64,000 bases of DNA from Desulfocurvibacter africanus subsp. africanus DSM 2603 (GCF_000422545.1 NZ_AULZ01000009.1:62001-126000), one strand, 5' to 3'. Shown: positions 1-9,606, counted from the first letter of the stretch. Translations and numbers: made by a program. The notes: generated from the letters alone by a model not told the origin.

Positions 1-579
1 AAGCAGAATCAGACCGAGCTCGACTTCCTTAGCCTGGGTGTAATCGCTTTTATGCTCATCATAATAGCGCAGAATCTCCTCGTCCGTCACAAGAACTTTC
101 CGGCGAACCATAAACGAGAGAACCCTGTGGCGCAGCATGCTCTCCCTGATGTTACGTTTGTACTCTTCGCGCGTCATGTTCTCGCGCTGCAGCTGCCGGC
201 CCAAATCCTCTTCCGTCATGCTGTTGGACTGCCTGAACTGGCGGATGTGATTCTCCACTTCCGTGTCGTTCACCTCTAAGTTCAGTCGTTTCGCTTCCAT
301 GAGCAGGAGGATGTCGTCCACGAGCCTGTCCAAAAGCTTCTTGCGTACTACGGTAAGCTGTTGCTCGTCCTGTGCGTTGAGCTTTCGGCCACTTAGCTGC
401 ATGAGGTAGGGTGCGAGTTCCCGGTCGAGATCATATGAAGTGATGACTTGGCCATTGACCACGGCGACGATCCTGTCCACGATCTCGGTCGCGCGCGCGG
501 GAAGGCAAGCCAGCATAAGGGCACAGGTGACAAGCAACACCTGGGCGGGAATCCCTCTCCAATAAAATGATGAGTTCAA
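1..579 (-). CDS. surA: SurA-type periplasmic chaperone/PPIase, N-terminal part (runs off window start)
   Basis: The minus-strand frame is open from 579 to the window edge, so only the N-terminal 193 codons are seen. A hydrophobic signal segment ending in ARA is followed by EIVDRIVAVVNGQVIT, the hallmark start of the SurA N-terminal chaperone domain; the helical region after it (MTEEDLGRQL, REEYKRNIRE) also fits SurA_N. SurA assists outer-membrane protein folding in the periplasm. The start is taken as TTG at 579, one base after the stop of the upstream PpiC-type gene, which suggests translational coupling. A GTG 13 codons further in, preceded by GGAGAGG, is an alternative. The parvulin domains lie outside the window. 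Confidence 0.85.
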   Translation of the reverse strand, partial: MNSSFYWRGIPAQVLLVTCALMLACLPARATEIVDRIVAVVNGQVITSYDLDRELAPYLMQLSGRKLNAQDEQQLTVVRKKLLDRLVDDILLLMEAKRLNLEVNDTEVENHIRQFRQSNSMTEEDLGRQLQRENMTREEYKRNIRESMLRHRVLSFMVRRKVLVTDEEILRYYDEHKSDYTQAKEVELGLILL

Positions 580-580
580 G

Positions 581-1705
581 TCAACTGCCGTTTTTTGCAG
601 GTACAGGTATGGATTCAAGATCATCGTCCTCATCCGCTGGTATCTGGTCCGGCACCATCTGATCTGGATACTCCTGCTCCTCGCCTACTATGGGCGCCTC
701 CGCAGGCATCTCGGCATCAGCCTCGAGGGGCTCACCCATGAATTCTCCCTCATCCTGGGAAGGCTGGTCGTCCTGCTCGTCCTCGACCTGCTCCAGCAAG
801 TGCTTGCTGATTGTGATGGTCGCGACCTCAAGCTTGCGCGCCAACCAAGCATTGAAGGCATCGCGCATCTTCTGGTCCAGCAGGACCTGCTCCACTAAGG
901 GATAGGCCTGCGTGGGATCCAGAACCTTGGCAGGGCTGCGCTCCACAAGAATGAGACGATGGAATTTGGATTCTTCGGTAAGCACGCTGGAAGCTTCGCC
1001 CGGCTCCAGGTTGGCCAGGGCGTTAAGCCAGCTGGCAGGCAGCCTGTCTTCGCGCATCCGTAGTTGGCGGACCTCAACTTCCTTGAGCTTGGCGGCAATG
1101 TCGGCCGCAGCCTCGCCCTTAGAGAAGAGTTGCGTGGCCTTGAGCACGAGTTCCCTGCTCGGCCCGGTGATGATCAGGAACTTGAGCCGCGAAGGCAGAT
1201 AGAAGTCCGACAAGTGACTCCTGTAATAGGAGTCCGCCTCGGTATAATCAATTTTGATGGAGGGCCGGAGCACCTGCTGCAAGAATTTCTCGATGGAGAT
1301 TCGTGCCTTGAATTCCTTACGCCAGAAGGAAATATCAATGTACTCCTCCACCAGGATCTCCTCGAAAGCACCCTCGGGATAATCCTTGCGCACCGAATCT
1401 TCGGCCTTGTTCAGCTCTTCATCGGTCACTTCCAGGCCCCGGTCGGCCAACTCCTGAATGATCAGCTCCTGAATAATCAGATCACTCAGGATGGTACCGT
1501 AATCAGTACGCAGCTGGTTGACCGTCGGATTCAGGTCATCGGTGGAGTCCAAGTACATGATGTCATACTTGTACTCCAACTGATTGAGATGGATAGGACG
1601 CCCGTTGACCATGGCGATGACGCCTGGCTCGCTACGGTCCGAAGAACAGGCCGTGACGATGATCGAAGCCAGAAGGGCCATCAAGAGGCGCGTGGCTCTG
1701 AGCAT
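581..1705 (-). CDS. PpiC/SurA-like peptidyl-prolyl isomerase lipoprotein
   Basis: This 374-aa protein starts with a lipoprotein signal peptide whose lipobox VTAC puts the lipidated Cys at residue 20. Residues about 30-150 resemble the SurA N-terminal chaperone domain (AMVNGRPIHLNQLEYK) and about 160-290 resemble a parvulin/PpiC domain. The last 65 residues are a strongly acidic, Pro-rich tail that probably has no fold. The likely role is periplasmic protein folding from the membrane surface. It lies between mfd and surA on the same strand and abuts surA by one base, so the two probably share an mRNA. Whether the isomerase domain is catalytically active cannot be judged by eye. Confidence 0.8.
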   Translation of the reverse strand: MLRATRLLMALLASIIVTACSSDRSEPGVIAMVNGRPIHLNQLEYKYDIMYLDSTDDLNPTVNQLRTDYGTILSDLIIQELIIQELADRGLEVTDEELNKAEDSVRKDYPEGAFEEILVEEYIDISFWRKEFKARISIEKFLQQVLRPSIKIDYTEADSYYRSHLSDFYLPSRLKFLIITGPSRELVLKATQLFSKGEAAADIAAKLKEVEVRQLRMREDRLPASWLNALANLEPGEASSVLTEESKFHRLILVERSPAKVLDPTQAYPLVEQVLLDQKMRDAFNAWLARKLEVATITISKHLLEQVEDEQDDQPSQDEGEFMGEPLEADAEMPAEAPIVGEEQEYPDQMVPDQIPADEDDDLESIPVPAKNGS

Positions 1706-1763
1706 GGCGGTTATTTACCTGCTTGACTGCTTGTCTGCTTAATTGCCGGCTGATGTGGCCTGT

Positions 1764-4700
1764 TCATGAACTCGCGGCGGCCGGTGCGCGGAGCCGCAGT
1801 TGCTCCAACTCCATTTTCAGGTACTCCAAGCCCCTGGCAATGGAATCCTTCTCTCCAAAACGCGCCTCAAGCTTATTGGGCGGCATGAGTTTCGCCCAGG
1901 ATTGCCGGCTTTGCAACCAAAACAAGAGCTGTTCCGGGGCTACGACCTGGTTGTCTTGGAGGAAGGTCAGCACGGCACGTCCCGGATAGAGGTCAGCGCG
2001 CACGACCTGCATCTGGGTGAGAGCGCGCTTGAGGGACAGCACAGCCAGAAAGCTTTCCAACTCCTGAGGAATATGGCCGAAGCGATCGCGCATCTCGCCC
2101 GCGATCTCGGCCATGGCATCATCCGAGCGTGCCGAGGACAGCGCCCGGTAATAACGCAGCCGCTCGCCGGGGTCGAGGATGAACTTCTCGGGAATATGCG
2201 CCGGGAAGACGAAATTGATCTCTGGCTCCACCAATTCGTGGCGGACCTCACCTTTGAGCCGCTGTACCTCTTCTTCCAGCATCTCCAGATAAAGGTCCAG
2301 GCCCACTCTGGCGATCTGCCCAGACTGCGCTTCGCCCAGGATGTTGCCGGCGCCGCGCAAGCGCAGATCCTCCATGGCGATGTGGAAACCGGCACCCAGA
2401 AAGTCCATGTCCAGGATGACCTGCAATCTTTTCTTGGCCAGGTCGCTCAATGAGTCCAGGGACGGCACGACGAAGTAGGCGTAGGCTTGACGGTCCGATC
2501 GGCCCACCCTGCCCCTAAGCTGATAGAGCTGGCCCAAGCCGAACATATGCGCCTGATCCACGACCATGGTATTGGCGTTAGGAAAATCAAGACCGGATTC
2601 AATGATGGCCGTGCAGACCAGAATGTCCAACTCGCCGTGCCAAAATTTGTGAATGGTTTCCTCAAGCTGGCGTTCAGGCATTTGACCGTGGGCATGGCCG
2701 ATGCGGGCGTCGGGCGCAAGCTTACGCACGTAGTCCTCGGCCTCGGCCAAGGAATGCACCCGGTTATGCACCCAAAAGATCTGTCCGCCGCGCTCCATCT
2801 CGCGGGCCAGGATGGTCTTGAGCATTTCCGCGTCGCGCTCCACCAGGGCCGTCTCAACCGGCTTGCGGTCCACGGGCGGAGTCTCGATGACGCTCAAGCC
2901 GCGGATGCCGGACAGAGAGAGCTGCAAGGTGCGCGGGATGGGCGTGGCCGTGAGCGTCAGACTATCAACGTTCTTCTTGAGTTCCTTGAGCTTCTCCTTG
3001 TGCTTGACCCCGAAGCGCTGCTCTTCATCCAGAATAAGCAAACCGATATTCGGCAAGGACACGTCGCTGGAGAGCATGCGGTGGGTGCCGATGAGGATGT
3101 CCACCTGCCCCCGTTCAGCGGCCTGAAGCACGGCCTTCTGCTTGGGTTTGGGCACGAAGCGGCTGAGCATGGCCACGGAGATGGGGAAACCCTGCATGCG
3201 GTTCTTGAAATTCAGGTAGTGCTGCTCGGCGAGTACCGTGGTCGGGCACAAGAGCGCCACCTGCTTGCCGTCCAGGACGGCGCGGAAGGCGGCGCGCATG
3301 GCCACTTCGGTCTTGCCGAAACCTACGTCGCCGCACACGAGCCGGTCCATGGGCTCCGCTCGCTCCATATCCTCGATGACGTCGCGGATAGCCCTGGCCT
3401 GATCAGGCGTTTCCTCGAAGCCAAAGGTGGCCTCGAACTCCGGATAGAGTTCGTTGATCGGGCCGTATGCGTATCCTTTGGCCACCTTGCGGTAGGCGTA
3501 CATCTCAACCAGCTCTTGAGCGATCTTCTCGATAGCCTTTTTCGCTCGCTCCGTGGTGTGCTTCCAACGAGTTCCGCGCAAGCTGTCGAGAGACGGGTCC
3601 TGGCCCTCGGGCCCTTGGTAGCGCTGCACCAGCCGAAGCCGGTCCACGGGCAGGAAGAGTTTATCCTCGCCGTCAAAGTGGATGAGCAGGTAGTCGTTGG
3701 CTACATCGCCGATGGTCAAGCGTTCCAGCCCCCCAAATCTGCCCAGGCCGTAATCGCGGTGCACGAGCAAATCGCCAGGCCGCAGCTCCGCATAGGTAGC
3801 CATGCCCTTGAAGGATTTGTCCGTGGCCACCACGGCCTTGTCCTTGGACGGCTGGAGAATATCCTCGGATAGAATGCGCACGCCGGCCCAGGGCAGTTCC
3901 ATGCCTTTCTTGAGCGGCGAGACCAGGGCGAAAAGGCCGGTGGAATCCAGGGAATGCTCGCAGGAAAAGAACAGGCCTTCCTGCTCGGCCAAGGTCAAAA
4001 ACTTCTTGCGGGTACGCTCGGTATGAAAGCTGAGGATCGTCTGCCGTGAGGACGTGCGCCAGTCCTGCAGGGCTTTGACCAAGGCGCTCCAGGGCCGGTT
4101 TCGCTGCTCGGGTTGCCAAAAGAGGTCCGTGAACTGCTCCAGGGACTTCTCCGGCAGATCCAGCCCGTCCTTTTTCTGGCCCAGCACCAAGTCTTCAAAC
4201 AAAACTTGGCGACTCTCGGTCCAGACCTTGCGCGCCTCGGCCTCGGGCCAAATCAAGGTCGAGCCGGCGACGACCTGGCGCTTGTCGCGCTTGCGGCCAT
4301 CCAGGAACTCCTGCCAGGCCCAGTGCGCCTCCTCGACGCGCGAACGAAGTTCCGTAGCTCCAGACAGCAGATAGATGCTATCCTCGGCGAAATAGGACTT
4401 CAGGTTCACGGCCTTGGGGTAATAGAGGCCGGGAAAAATAAAGCCGCTGTGGCCCTCAAGCTTGCGGCGTAGCTCATCGCGGACCAGCTCGTTAATCTGC
4501 CCTGTGGTCTTGAGATGGTCCCAGTAGCTCATGGCCTCGGCGGGATGAGCCCCAGCCAGAACAGCCGGCGCTACGGGCAGGACCGTGGCCTCCTTGAGGT
4601 CGGCTCGCGAACGCTGGGAGGACGGGTCGAAGAGCCTGATCTGCTCCAGGGTGTCGCCAAAAAACTCCAGGCGCAACGGCTGATCGTAGCCAGGGGCGAA

Positions 4701-5240
4701 GATGTCCAGGATGTCGCCGCGCATGGCCATCTCGCCTGGCGCGGTAACCATGCCTTCCCTGCGGTAGCCCCAGGCCGCGGCCTGTTCCAGGATCATCTCC
4801 GGAGAGATATCCTCTCCTTGACGCAGGGCCATGGTGGCCAGGTCGGCCACTTTGGGCGCCGGCCATTTGGCGAGAAGGTTGTCCACCGTAAGGATGACGC
4901 CCCTGCCCTTGCCGCCCAGAGCCAAGGCGTAAAGCGCCGGCCATATTGCCGCCCAAGCCGCAGCTTCGGGCTCCTTGGGCTCCATGGGCGGCAACCAGCA
5001 CCAAGAGCGCTCCCAGACGGGTCCAGTGGTCTGACCGGAGCGTTGTCCGGCCTGGGAAAGCAGGTGCAGCAGAGCGCGAACTTCGTGCAGCTCTCGCGGA
5101 CCGGGCACGAGCAAGACCACGTTCTCGCCTTTGGACACGAGGCTCTGCGCCAAGAGGGCCTGCGTTCCATGGCCGCTCTTGAACACGCGCAAATGGTCAG
5201 TCTTGCGTGCTAGGAAGTGATTTATTTCTTTGGGCAGCAA
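1764..5240 (-). CDS. mfd: Transcription-repair coupling factor
   Basis: This 1158-aa protein has the full Mfd layout. The N-terminal UvrB-like module is followed by the RNA-polymerase-interacting CarD-like domain near residues 490-560 (ELRPGDLLVHRDYGLGRFGG). The RecG-like translocase follows, with Walker A GDVGFGKTEVA, DEEQRFGVKHKE and TATPIPRTL, and then the C-terminal TRCF domain. Mfd uses ATP to push stalled RNA polymerase off lesions and recruits UvrA. The start is TTG at 5240 with GGAG about ten bases upstream; the nearby ATG belongs to another frame. The PpiC-type lipoprotein gene follows after 58 bp. Confidence 0.97.
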   Translation of the reverse strand: MLPKEINHFLARKTDHLRVFKSGHGTQALLAQSLVSKGENVVLLVPGPRELHEVRALLHLLSQAGQRSGQTTGPVWERSWCWLPPMEPKEPEAAAWAAIWPALYALALGGKGRGVILTVDNLLAKWPAPKVADLATMALRQGEDISPEMILEQAAAWGYRREGMVTAPGEMAMRGDILDIFAPGYDQPLRLEFFGDTLEQIRLFDPSSQRSRADLKEATVLPVAPAVLAGAHPAEAMSYWDHLKTTGQINELVRDELRRKLEGHSGFIFPGLYYPKAVNLKSYFAEDSIYLLSGATELRSRVEEAHWAWQEFLDGRKRDKRQVVAGSTLIWPEAEARKVWTESRQVLFEDLVLGQKKDGLDLPEKSLEQFTDLFWQPEQRNRPWSALVKALQDWRTSSRQTILSFHTERTRKKFLTLAEQEGLFFSCEHSLDSTGLFALVSPLKKGMELPWAGVRILSEDILQPSKDKAVVATDKSFKGMATYAELRPGDLLVHRDYGLGRFGGLERLTIGDVANDYLLIHFDGEDKLFLPVDRLRLVQRYQGPEGQDPSLDSLRGTRWKHTTERAKKAIEKIAQELVEMYAYRKVAKGYAYGPINELYPEFEATFGFEETPDQARAIRDVIEDMERAEPMDRLVCGDVGFGKTEVAMRAAFRAVLDGKQVALLCPTTVLAEQHYLNFKNRMQGFPISVAMLSRFVPKPKQKAVLQAAERGQVDILIGTHRMLSSDVSLPNIGLLILDEEQRFGVKHKEKLKELKKNVDSLTLTATPIPRTLQLSLSGIRGLSVIETPPVDRKPVETALVERDAEMLKTILAREMERGGQIFWVHNRVHSLAEAEDYVRKLAPDARIGHAHGQMPERQLEETIHKFWHGELDILVCTAIIESGLDFPNANTMVVDQAHMFGLGQLYQLRGRVGRSDRQAYAYFVVPSLDSLSDLAKKRLQVILDMDFLGAGFHIAMEDLRLRGAGNILGEAQSGQIARVGLDLYLEMLEEEVQRLKGEVRHELVEPEINFVFPAHIPEKFILDPGERLRYYRALSSARSDDAMAEIAGEMRDRFGHIPQELESFLAVLSLKRALTQMQVVRADLYPGRAVLTFLQDNQVVAPEQLLFWLQSRQSWAKLMPPNKLEARFGEKDSIARGLEYLKMELEQLRLRAPAAASS

Positions 5241-5385
5241 TCTCGCAGGGCTCCTGGCAGATACATGATCGGCACCGGATTAAGTATGTCCCGCGCCCGA
5301 AGTGGCAAGGCGTTGGAACACAAAAAGCCGCCCGCGGCAAGCGCCACGGGCGGCCAGAAAGCATTCTCCACGAACTCGCTACGGA

Positions 5386-5514
5386 TAGAGCATTTTGCTT
5401 TTGAAAATGCTCTGCAAGCCATGCGTCGGCATGGCTTGCCGCTAGCTTCGGCGTAGGCGCAATTCACTTGCGCCGTCAACGCCGGAGCGGGCGTCTTAAA
5501 AGCAATCTGCTCTA
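5386..5514 (+). repeat. Hairpin-rich 129-bp MITE-like repeat, copy A (forward)
   Basis: The copy runs from TAGAGCATTTTGC to AGCAATCTGCTCTA with imperfect terminal inverted repeats (TAGAGCA..TTGCTTTT) and a TA at each edge. It holds consecutive hairpins: AGAGCATTTT/AAAATGCTCT, GCAAGCCATGC/GCATGGCTTGC, GGCGCAA/TTGCGCC and ACGCC/GGCGT. It lies between mfd and cheW. The last three bases (5512-5514) are the TAG stop codon of cheW read on the minus strand. Five other copies occur in this window. Confidence 0.93.
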
Positions 5515-5988
5515 GACCTGCGACAGGACGCTACGTTCCTCACGGCTCAGCAGTCGGTTCAAGTCAAGGAGGATAAGCAGCCTGTCCTCAAGCTTGCCCA
5601 CACCGCTGATATACTCGGATTCGAGCCCCGCGACCATGGGCGGAGGCGGTTCCACCGTGCTTGCGGGTATGCGCAGGACCTCGGAGACTGAATCGACGAC
5701 AAAACCCACGATCATGTTGCTGATTTCGATAACGATGATGCGGGTGTTCTTGTCGTGGCCCCTGGCCTGCAACCCGAAACGCTTGCGCAAATCAATGATC
5801 GGAATGACCTTGCCGCGCAGGTTGATGACCCCTTCTACAAAGGCTGGAGCGCGGGGAACCCTGGTAATCTCCATGGTGCGGATGATCTCCTGCACCTTAA
5901 GGATATCCACCCCGAATTCCTCATCTCCAATACTGAAGGTCACGAGCTGCATCAGCTCGACATCTTGCCTTTTCTGCGTTGCTTCCAT
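5512..5988 (-). CDS. cheW: CheW-like chemotaxis coupling protein
   Basis: A single CheW domain fills this protein of about 158 aa: LVTFSIGDEEFGVDILKVQEI at the N-terminus, then VEGVINLRGKVIPIIDLRKRFG, then IVIEISNMIVGFVVDSVSEV. CheW couples chemoreceptors to the CheA kinase. I chose ATG at 5988 because GTGAGG sits at good spacing before it; a GTG at 6000 is also in frame. No other chemotaxis genes lie nearby, so it may serve an unlinked array. Its TAG stop is formed by the edge of repeat copy A. A TATAAT-like hexamer lies about 40 bp upstream but no good -35 was found. Confidence 0.92.
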   Translation of the reverse strand: MEATQKRQDVELMQLVTFSIGDEEFGVDILKVQEIIRTMEITRVPRAPAFVEGVINLRGKVIPIIDLRKRFGLQARGHDKNTRIIVIEISNMIVGFVVDSVSEVLRIPASTVEPPPPMVAGLESEYISGVGKLEDRLLILLDLNRLLSREERSVLSQV

Positions 5989-6290
5989 GACGGGCCTCAC
6001 AAAAATTGTCTGGCATGTCCCTGCGGTATGCCTAAATTATATGCAGTCGGTTAAGAAGCACCATAGCGGGTTGCAATTGTGAATGCAACTCCATTGAGCC
6101 TGGTTTCGCCTGCTGATATTTTGATCATATAGCGATGCGCAACTTGCGCAATATCAATCTTGACCGGACGCGCGAGTCATGTCCGCTCGCGTGCAAGGCA
6201 GTTGAGACAGTTGCCATTCGCCATGTCTTTCAGCATAATCGGACGACCGTATCAGGAAAGCCGCCTGACTACCCAAGGAGGACGCCGAGC

Positions 6291-6512
6291 ATGGGGCAAT
6301 TCATGGCGGAACATGATAGCTACCCGTTGGAAGAGCAAATCAAGACCCTCGGAGACGAGGAATTGCTCGATTTCTGGGAAGAAACGCAGCATCTGGACAG
6401 GTTCCTGGAGGAGGAAGCCGGTATCCAGGACGACTCGAATTTTGAATACGAACGCCTCATCCTCCAAGAACTCCAGCTTCGATCCTGCCTCAGATCCCTG
6501 ACTCGGAGCTGA
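6291..6512 (+). CDS. Small acidic protein of unknown function (73 aa)
   Basis: The start is ATG at 6291, preceded by a strong AAGGAGG at proper spacing. The frame is open further upstream, but no start there has a comparable ribosome site. The product is very acidic in the middle (LGDEELLDFWEETQHLDRFLEEEAG) and predicted helical, with no Cys cluster, signal peptide or membrane segment. I do not recognise a family. It stands alone between divergent neighbours. Confidence 0.6.
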   Translation: MGQFMAEHDSYPLEEQIKTLGDEELLDFWEETQHLDRFLEEEAGIQDDSNFEYERLILQELQLRSCLRSLTRS

Positions 6513-6754
6513 ACGCCGGGCTTCCACTCATACTTATCCTTGCCTTCCAGCCAGCAGGTTACCGCCACGAATGCTCCTGAACGACCTTAGGGCCTGTCAA
6601 TTGCGCGCCTTTGCAATGCTCCGGCAGACCGGAAAAATACCGATCAAAGCACATGTCGGCGGCGCTTATGCTGTTGAGAGCGCAGCCTTGCAGCCGACCT
6701 TGAGATGGTCCGTCATGGTTTTACGCACAGACGGACCATCGCCGGTCGCTATTC
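6513..6754. other. Non-coding gap before repeat copy B
   Basis: About 240 bp between the small acidic protein gene and repeat copy B. No supported ORF, RNA gene or clear terminator was seen. The longer plus-strand frame here runs through the repeat and does not look like a protein. Confidence 0.5.
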
Positions 6755-6883
6755 TAGAGCAGATTGCTTTTAAGACGTCCGCTCCGGCGCTGACGGCGCA
6801 AGTGAATTGCGCCTGCGCCGAAGCAAACGGCAAGCCATGCCGACGCATGGCTTGCCGAGCATTTTCAAAAGCAAAATGCTCTA
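6755..6883 (-). repeat. Hairpin-rich 129-bp MITE-like repeat, copy B (reverse)
   Basis: Same element as copy A in the opposite orientation: TAGAGCAGATTGC at the left edge and AAAATGCTCTA at the right. All hairpin arms are kept, with one small change where the Cys-rich-looking arm region reads CTTGCCGAGC. Positions 6881-6883 are the TAG stop of ugd on the minus strand, so the repeat edge again is a stop codon. Confidence 0.93.
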
Positions 6884-8224
6884 TGACGCCACGGGTTTCC
6901 GGCCGATGCCGAAATATGCGAAGCCATTGGCAGCCATGGTCTCGGGTTGATAGAGATTGCGGCCATCGAAAACAATGGGAGCCTTGAGCAGCTTCTTCAT
7001 GCGCCCGAAGTCCGGATTGCGGAACTGGTTCCATTCCGTGACCACGGCCAGGGCGTCAGCCCCTTCCAAGATCGCGTATTGATCCTTGCCATTGATCTCC
7101 AGGAGATCGTTCTCTCCCAACGCCTGACGCGCAGTGGCCCCAGCTACGGGGTCGAAAGCGCGCACGCGCATGCCCGCAGCGGTCAGAGCGCGGATCATGG
7201 CCAAGGCGGGAGCCTCGCGTACATCGTCGGTGCTGGCTTTGAAGGCCAGTCCCCACAAAGCCAGCGTCTTGCCTTCCACCCCGCCCTGCTCGGCGAAGTA
7301 GGCCCTGATCTTGCCAGGCAGCACGAGCTTTTGGCGGTCGTTGACCTCGTCGACGCTTTCCAGGAGTTGCGGCGTGAAATCGTGCTCCCTGGCCGTGCGG
7401 ATGAGCGCCTTGACGTCCTTGGGGAAGCACGATCCGCCGTAACCCACGCCGGGATAGATGAAGTGGTAGCCGATGCGGCTGTCCGAACCGATACCCATGC
7501 GCACGTCGCGCACGTCCGCCCCGACGCGCTCGCAGATGTTGGCGATCTCGTTGATGAAGGAAATCTTGGTGGCCAGCATGCAGTTGGCCGCATACTTGGT
7601 CATCTCGGCGCTACGCACGCCCATGACGACGAGCTTGTCGCGGCTCCTGGCAAAGGGCGCGTAGAGGGCCTCAAGAAGCTTGGCCGTGCGCACATTTTCG
7701 GTGCCCACCACGACCCGGTCGGGCTTCATGAAGTCGCTGACCGCATCGCCTTCCTTGAGGAACTCGGGGTTGGACACCACGTCGAACTCCAAATCCAGGC
7801 CTCGCCGTGCAAGCTCTTCGCCGATCAGAGCCTTGACTTGGTCAGCCGTACCCACGGGCACCGTGGATTTGTCCACCACGATCTTGTAGTCCTTCATGGC
7901 CTGGCCGACCTGCCTGGCGACCTGATGCACGTAGCTCAGGTCGCAGGAGCCGTCCGCCCTGGAAGGAGTTCCTACACAAACGAACACGAACAAAGCGTTT
8001 TCCAGACCCTCGGCGAGATCGGTGGTGAAGGTCAGCCGTCCTTCGGACGTATTGCGCTGCACGAGTTGCTCGAGTCCCGGCTCATAGATATGCACCTTAC
8101 CCTGGCGCAACATGTCCACGACCTTGGGGTTCACATCCACGCAGCAGACGGTATTGCCCATCTCGGCGAAGCAAGCGGCCGAAACCAGGCCGACATAGCC
8201 GGTTCCCACTATACATAAGTTCAT
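6881..8224 (-). CDS. ugd: UDP-glucose 6-dehydrogenase
   Basis: This 447-aa protein is full length for the family. It oxidises UDP-glucose to UDP-glucuronate with two NAD+, feeding polysaccharide and lipid A-type sugar synthesis. The N-terminal Rossmann motif is CIVGTGYVGLVSAACFAE. EFLKEGDAVSDF and the catalytic-loop GYGGSCFPKD (Cys266) are intact, as is the C-terminal WGLAFKASTDDVREAP. It is monocistronic here; a promoter-like pair lies upstream at 8281-8310. A GDP-mannose dehydrogenase is less likely because of the WGLAFK and loop sequences. Confidence 0.93.
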   Translation of the reverse strand: MNLCIVGTGYVGLVSAACFAEMGNTVCCVDVNPKVVDMLRQGKVHIYEPGLEQLVQRNTSEGRLTFTTDLAEGLENALFVFVCVGTPSRADGSCDLSYVHQVARQVGQAMKDYKIVVDKSTVPVGTADQVKALIGEELARRGLDLEFDVVSNPEFLKEGDAVSDFMKPDRVVVGTENVRTAKLLEALYAPFARSRDKLVVMGVRSAEMTKYAANCMLATKISFINEIANICERVGADVRDVRMGIGSDSRIGYHFIYPGVGYGGSCFPKDVKALIRTAREHDFTPQLLESVDEVNDRQKLVLPGKIRAYFAEQGGVEGKTLALWGLAFKASTDDVREAPALAMIRALTAAGMRVRAFDPVAGATARQALGENDLLEINGKDQYAILEGADALAVVTEWNQFRNPDFGRMKKLLKAPIVFDGRNLYQPETMAANGFAYFGIGRKPVAS

Positions 8225-8280
8225 GTGTATTCTGTCTCCTCAATGTTTTGGGCACCGCAAAGAACTGGCCCAAAAGAGGA

Positions 8281-8310
8281 CAAATACGTTGCAGCGCTTA
8301 TTCACGTCAA
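8281..8310 (-). promoter_or_regulatory. Candidate sigma70 promoter for ugd
   Basis: On the minus strand TTGACG (8310-8305) and TATTTG (8286-8281) are 18 bases apart, about 57 bp before the ugd start. The -35 is near consensus and the -10 is weak. Inferred by eye only. Confidence 0.4.
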
Positions 8311-8363
8311 CTGTTCGGATTGGGAGCGCGGGATCTCGATGAGGGCAAACCCAAGCCCATCGG

Positions 8364-8392
8364 TTTACTTACGCAGGGATAGGGATTATAAA
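8364..8392 (+). promoter_or_regulatory. Candidate sigma70 promoter for the pdxJ operon
   Basis: TTTACT (8364-8369) and TATAAA (8387-8392) are separated by 17 bases, about 90 bp before the pdxJ start. It would drive the pdxJ-acpS-nnr string. Inferred by eye. Confidence 0.45.
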
Positions 8393-8480
8393 ACATAGTT
8401 TACCGAACGGGGGCTTATATCCCATGGCGGCCGCCTTCACGCCCCCGGGGAACGCGAGCCCAAAGCGTCAAGGAGCACCA

Positions 8481-9203
8481 ATGCCCGTCCTCGCCGTCAA
8501 TATCGATCATGTGGCCACCCTGCGTCAGGCGCGCAAAGGCATCGAGCCCGAGCCGGTCACGGCTGCGGCCTTGGCCGAACTGGCTGGAGCCCAGGGCATC
8601 ATCGTCCACCTGCGCGAGGACCGGCGGCACATACAGGACCGGGACGTACAATTGCTGCGGCAAACGGTACAAACAAAATTCAATCTTGAGATGGCTGCGA
8701 CTCGGGAGATGCAAGGCATCGCCCTCGCCACTCGACCTGATACGGTCTGCCTCGTGCCCGAGAAGCGCGAAGAGCTGACCACCGAGGGCGGGCTGAACCT
8801 CCTGGGCCGCGAGAAAGAGCTTGCGGAGTACATCGCCCCTTTGCGTGATGCCGGCATCCTCATCAGCTTGTTCATCGATGCGGATCAGGCCCAGATCGAC
8901 GCAGCCGGAGCCATTGCGCCAGAATTCATCGAGATTCATACCGGACACTATGCCGACGCAAAAGGCCGCAAACGCGCGCTTGAGCTTGAGCGCATCATCT
9001 CCGGCATAGTTCGGGCCCAGGGGCTGGGGATCAAGGTCAATTTGGGCCACGGACTGAACTATAACAATGTGCAGGCCTTCCGCAGCGTATCCGGCATCAG
9101 TGAGTACTCCATCGGCCACAGCATCATGTCCAGGGCTGTGCTCGTGGGCCTGGAGCGAGCCGTGCGCGAAATGGCCGCCATAGTGGAGGGGTTCGCCGAA
9201 TAG
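8481..9203 (+). CDS. pdxJ: Pyridoxine 5'-phosphate synthase
   Basis: This 240-aa protein condenses 1-deoxyxylulose 5-phosphate with 3-amino-1-hydroxyacetone 1-phosphate in DXP-dependent vitamin B6 synthesis. The family start [17 protein letters not shown] is intact, followed by [26 protein letters not shown] and the C-terminal [13 protein letters not shown] and [15 protein letters not shown] at 8481 is chosen because it matches the family start and follows AAGGAG; the frame is open 19 codons upstream. It is first in a tight operon, with acpS 16 bp downstream. Confidence 0.96.
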   Translation: MPVLAVNIDHVATLRQARKGIEPEPVTAAALAELAGAQGIIVHLREDRRHIQDRDVQLLRQTVQTKFNLEMAATREMQGIALATRPDTVCLVPEKREELTTEGGLNLLGREKELAEYIAPLRDAGILISLFIDADQAQIDAAGAIAPEFIEIHTGHYADAKGRKRALELERIISGIVRAQGLGIKVNLGHGLNYNNVQAFRSVSGISEYSIGHSIMSRAVLVGLERAVREMAAIVEGFAE

Positions 9204-9219
9204 GCGAGCCGAAGCGCGC

Positions 9220-9591
9220 ATGATTCTTGGCCTGGGCCTGGACGTGGTGGAACTGGATCGCATCCAGCGGGGCATGGAACGCCATGGCGAGCGTTTCCTG
9301 CGGCGTATCCTGACTGCGGCCGAAATCCAGACCATGCCGCAGAATGCAGTACCCTATGTGGCAGCCCGCTTCGCGGCCAAGGAAGCCGCCTCGAAGGCTT
9401 TGGGAACAGGTTTCCGGCAGGGCGTGACCCTGCATTGCTTCGAAATTTCAGCGTTGCCAAGCGGCAAGCCCGAGATTCGCTTCACGGGGCCGGCCCTGGA
9501 GCTTGCCGCCGCCCGCGGCGTAAGCACGTATCATATAAGTTTGACGCACGGACGGGATATAGCTTCGGCCGTGGTCATCCTTGAAGGCTAG
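9220..9591 (+). CDS. acpS: Holo-[acyl-carrier-protein] synthase
   Basis: This 123-aa protein is the usual size. It transfers phosphopantetheine from CoA to acyl carrier protein. Mg2+-binding GLDVVELDRI (Asp8) and FAAKEAASKAL are intact, and the C-terminal ISLTHGRDIASAVVI fits the family. It sits between pdxJ and nnr; the pdxJ-acpS pair is a common bacterial arrangement. Confidence 0.96.
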   Translation: MILGLGLDVVELDRIQRGMERHGERFLRRILTAAEIQTMPQNAVPYVAARFAAKEAASKALGTGFRQGVTLHCFEISALPSGKPEIRFTGPALELAAARGVSTYHISLTHGRDIASAVVILEG

Positions 9592-9606
9592 CCAAGCGGG
9601 GAAACC

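Noticed and set aside
2487-3872. 461-aa plus-strand open frame opposite mfd
   Set aside because: It is the mirror of mfd codon bias; no recognisable domain or ribosome site, and mfd is certain.
6571-6987. 138-aa plus-strand frame across repeat copy B
   Set aside because: Most of it is the repeat itself; similar translated pieces recur at each repeat copy.
6947-8218. 423-aa plus-strand open frame opposite ugd
   Set aside because: Antisense shadow of a high-G+C gene, His/Gly-rich nonsense with no family features.
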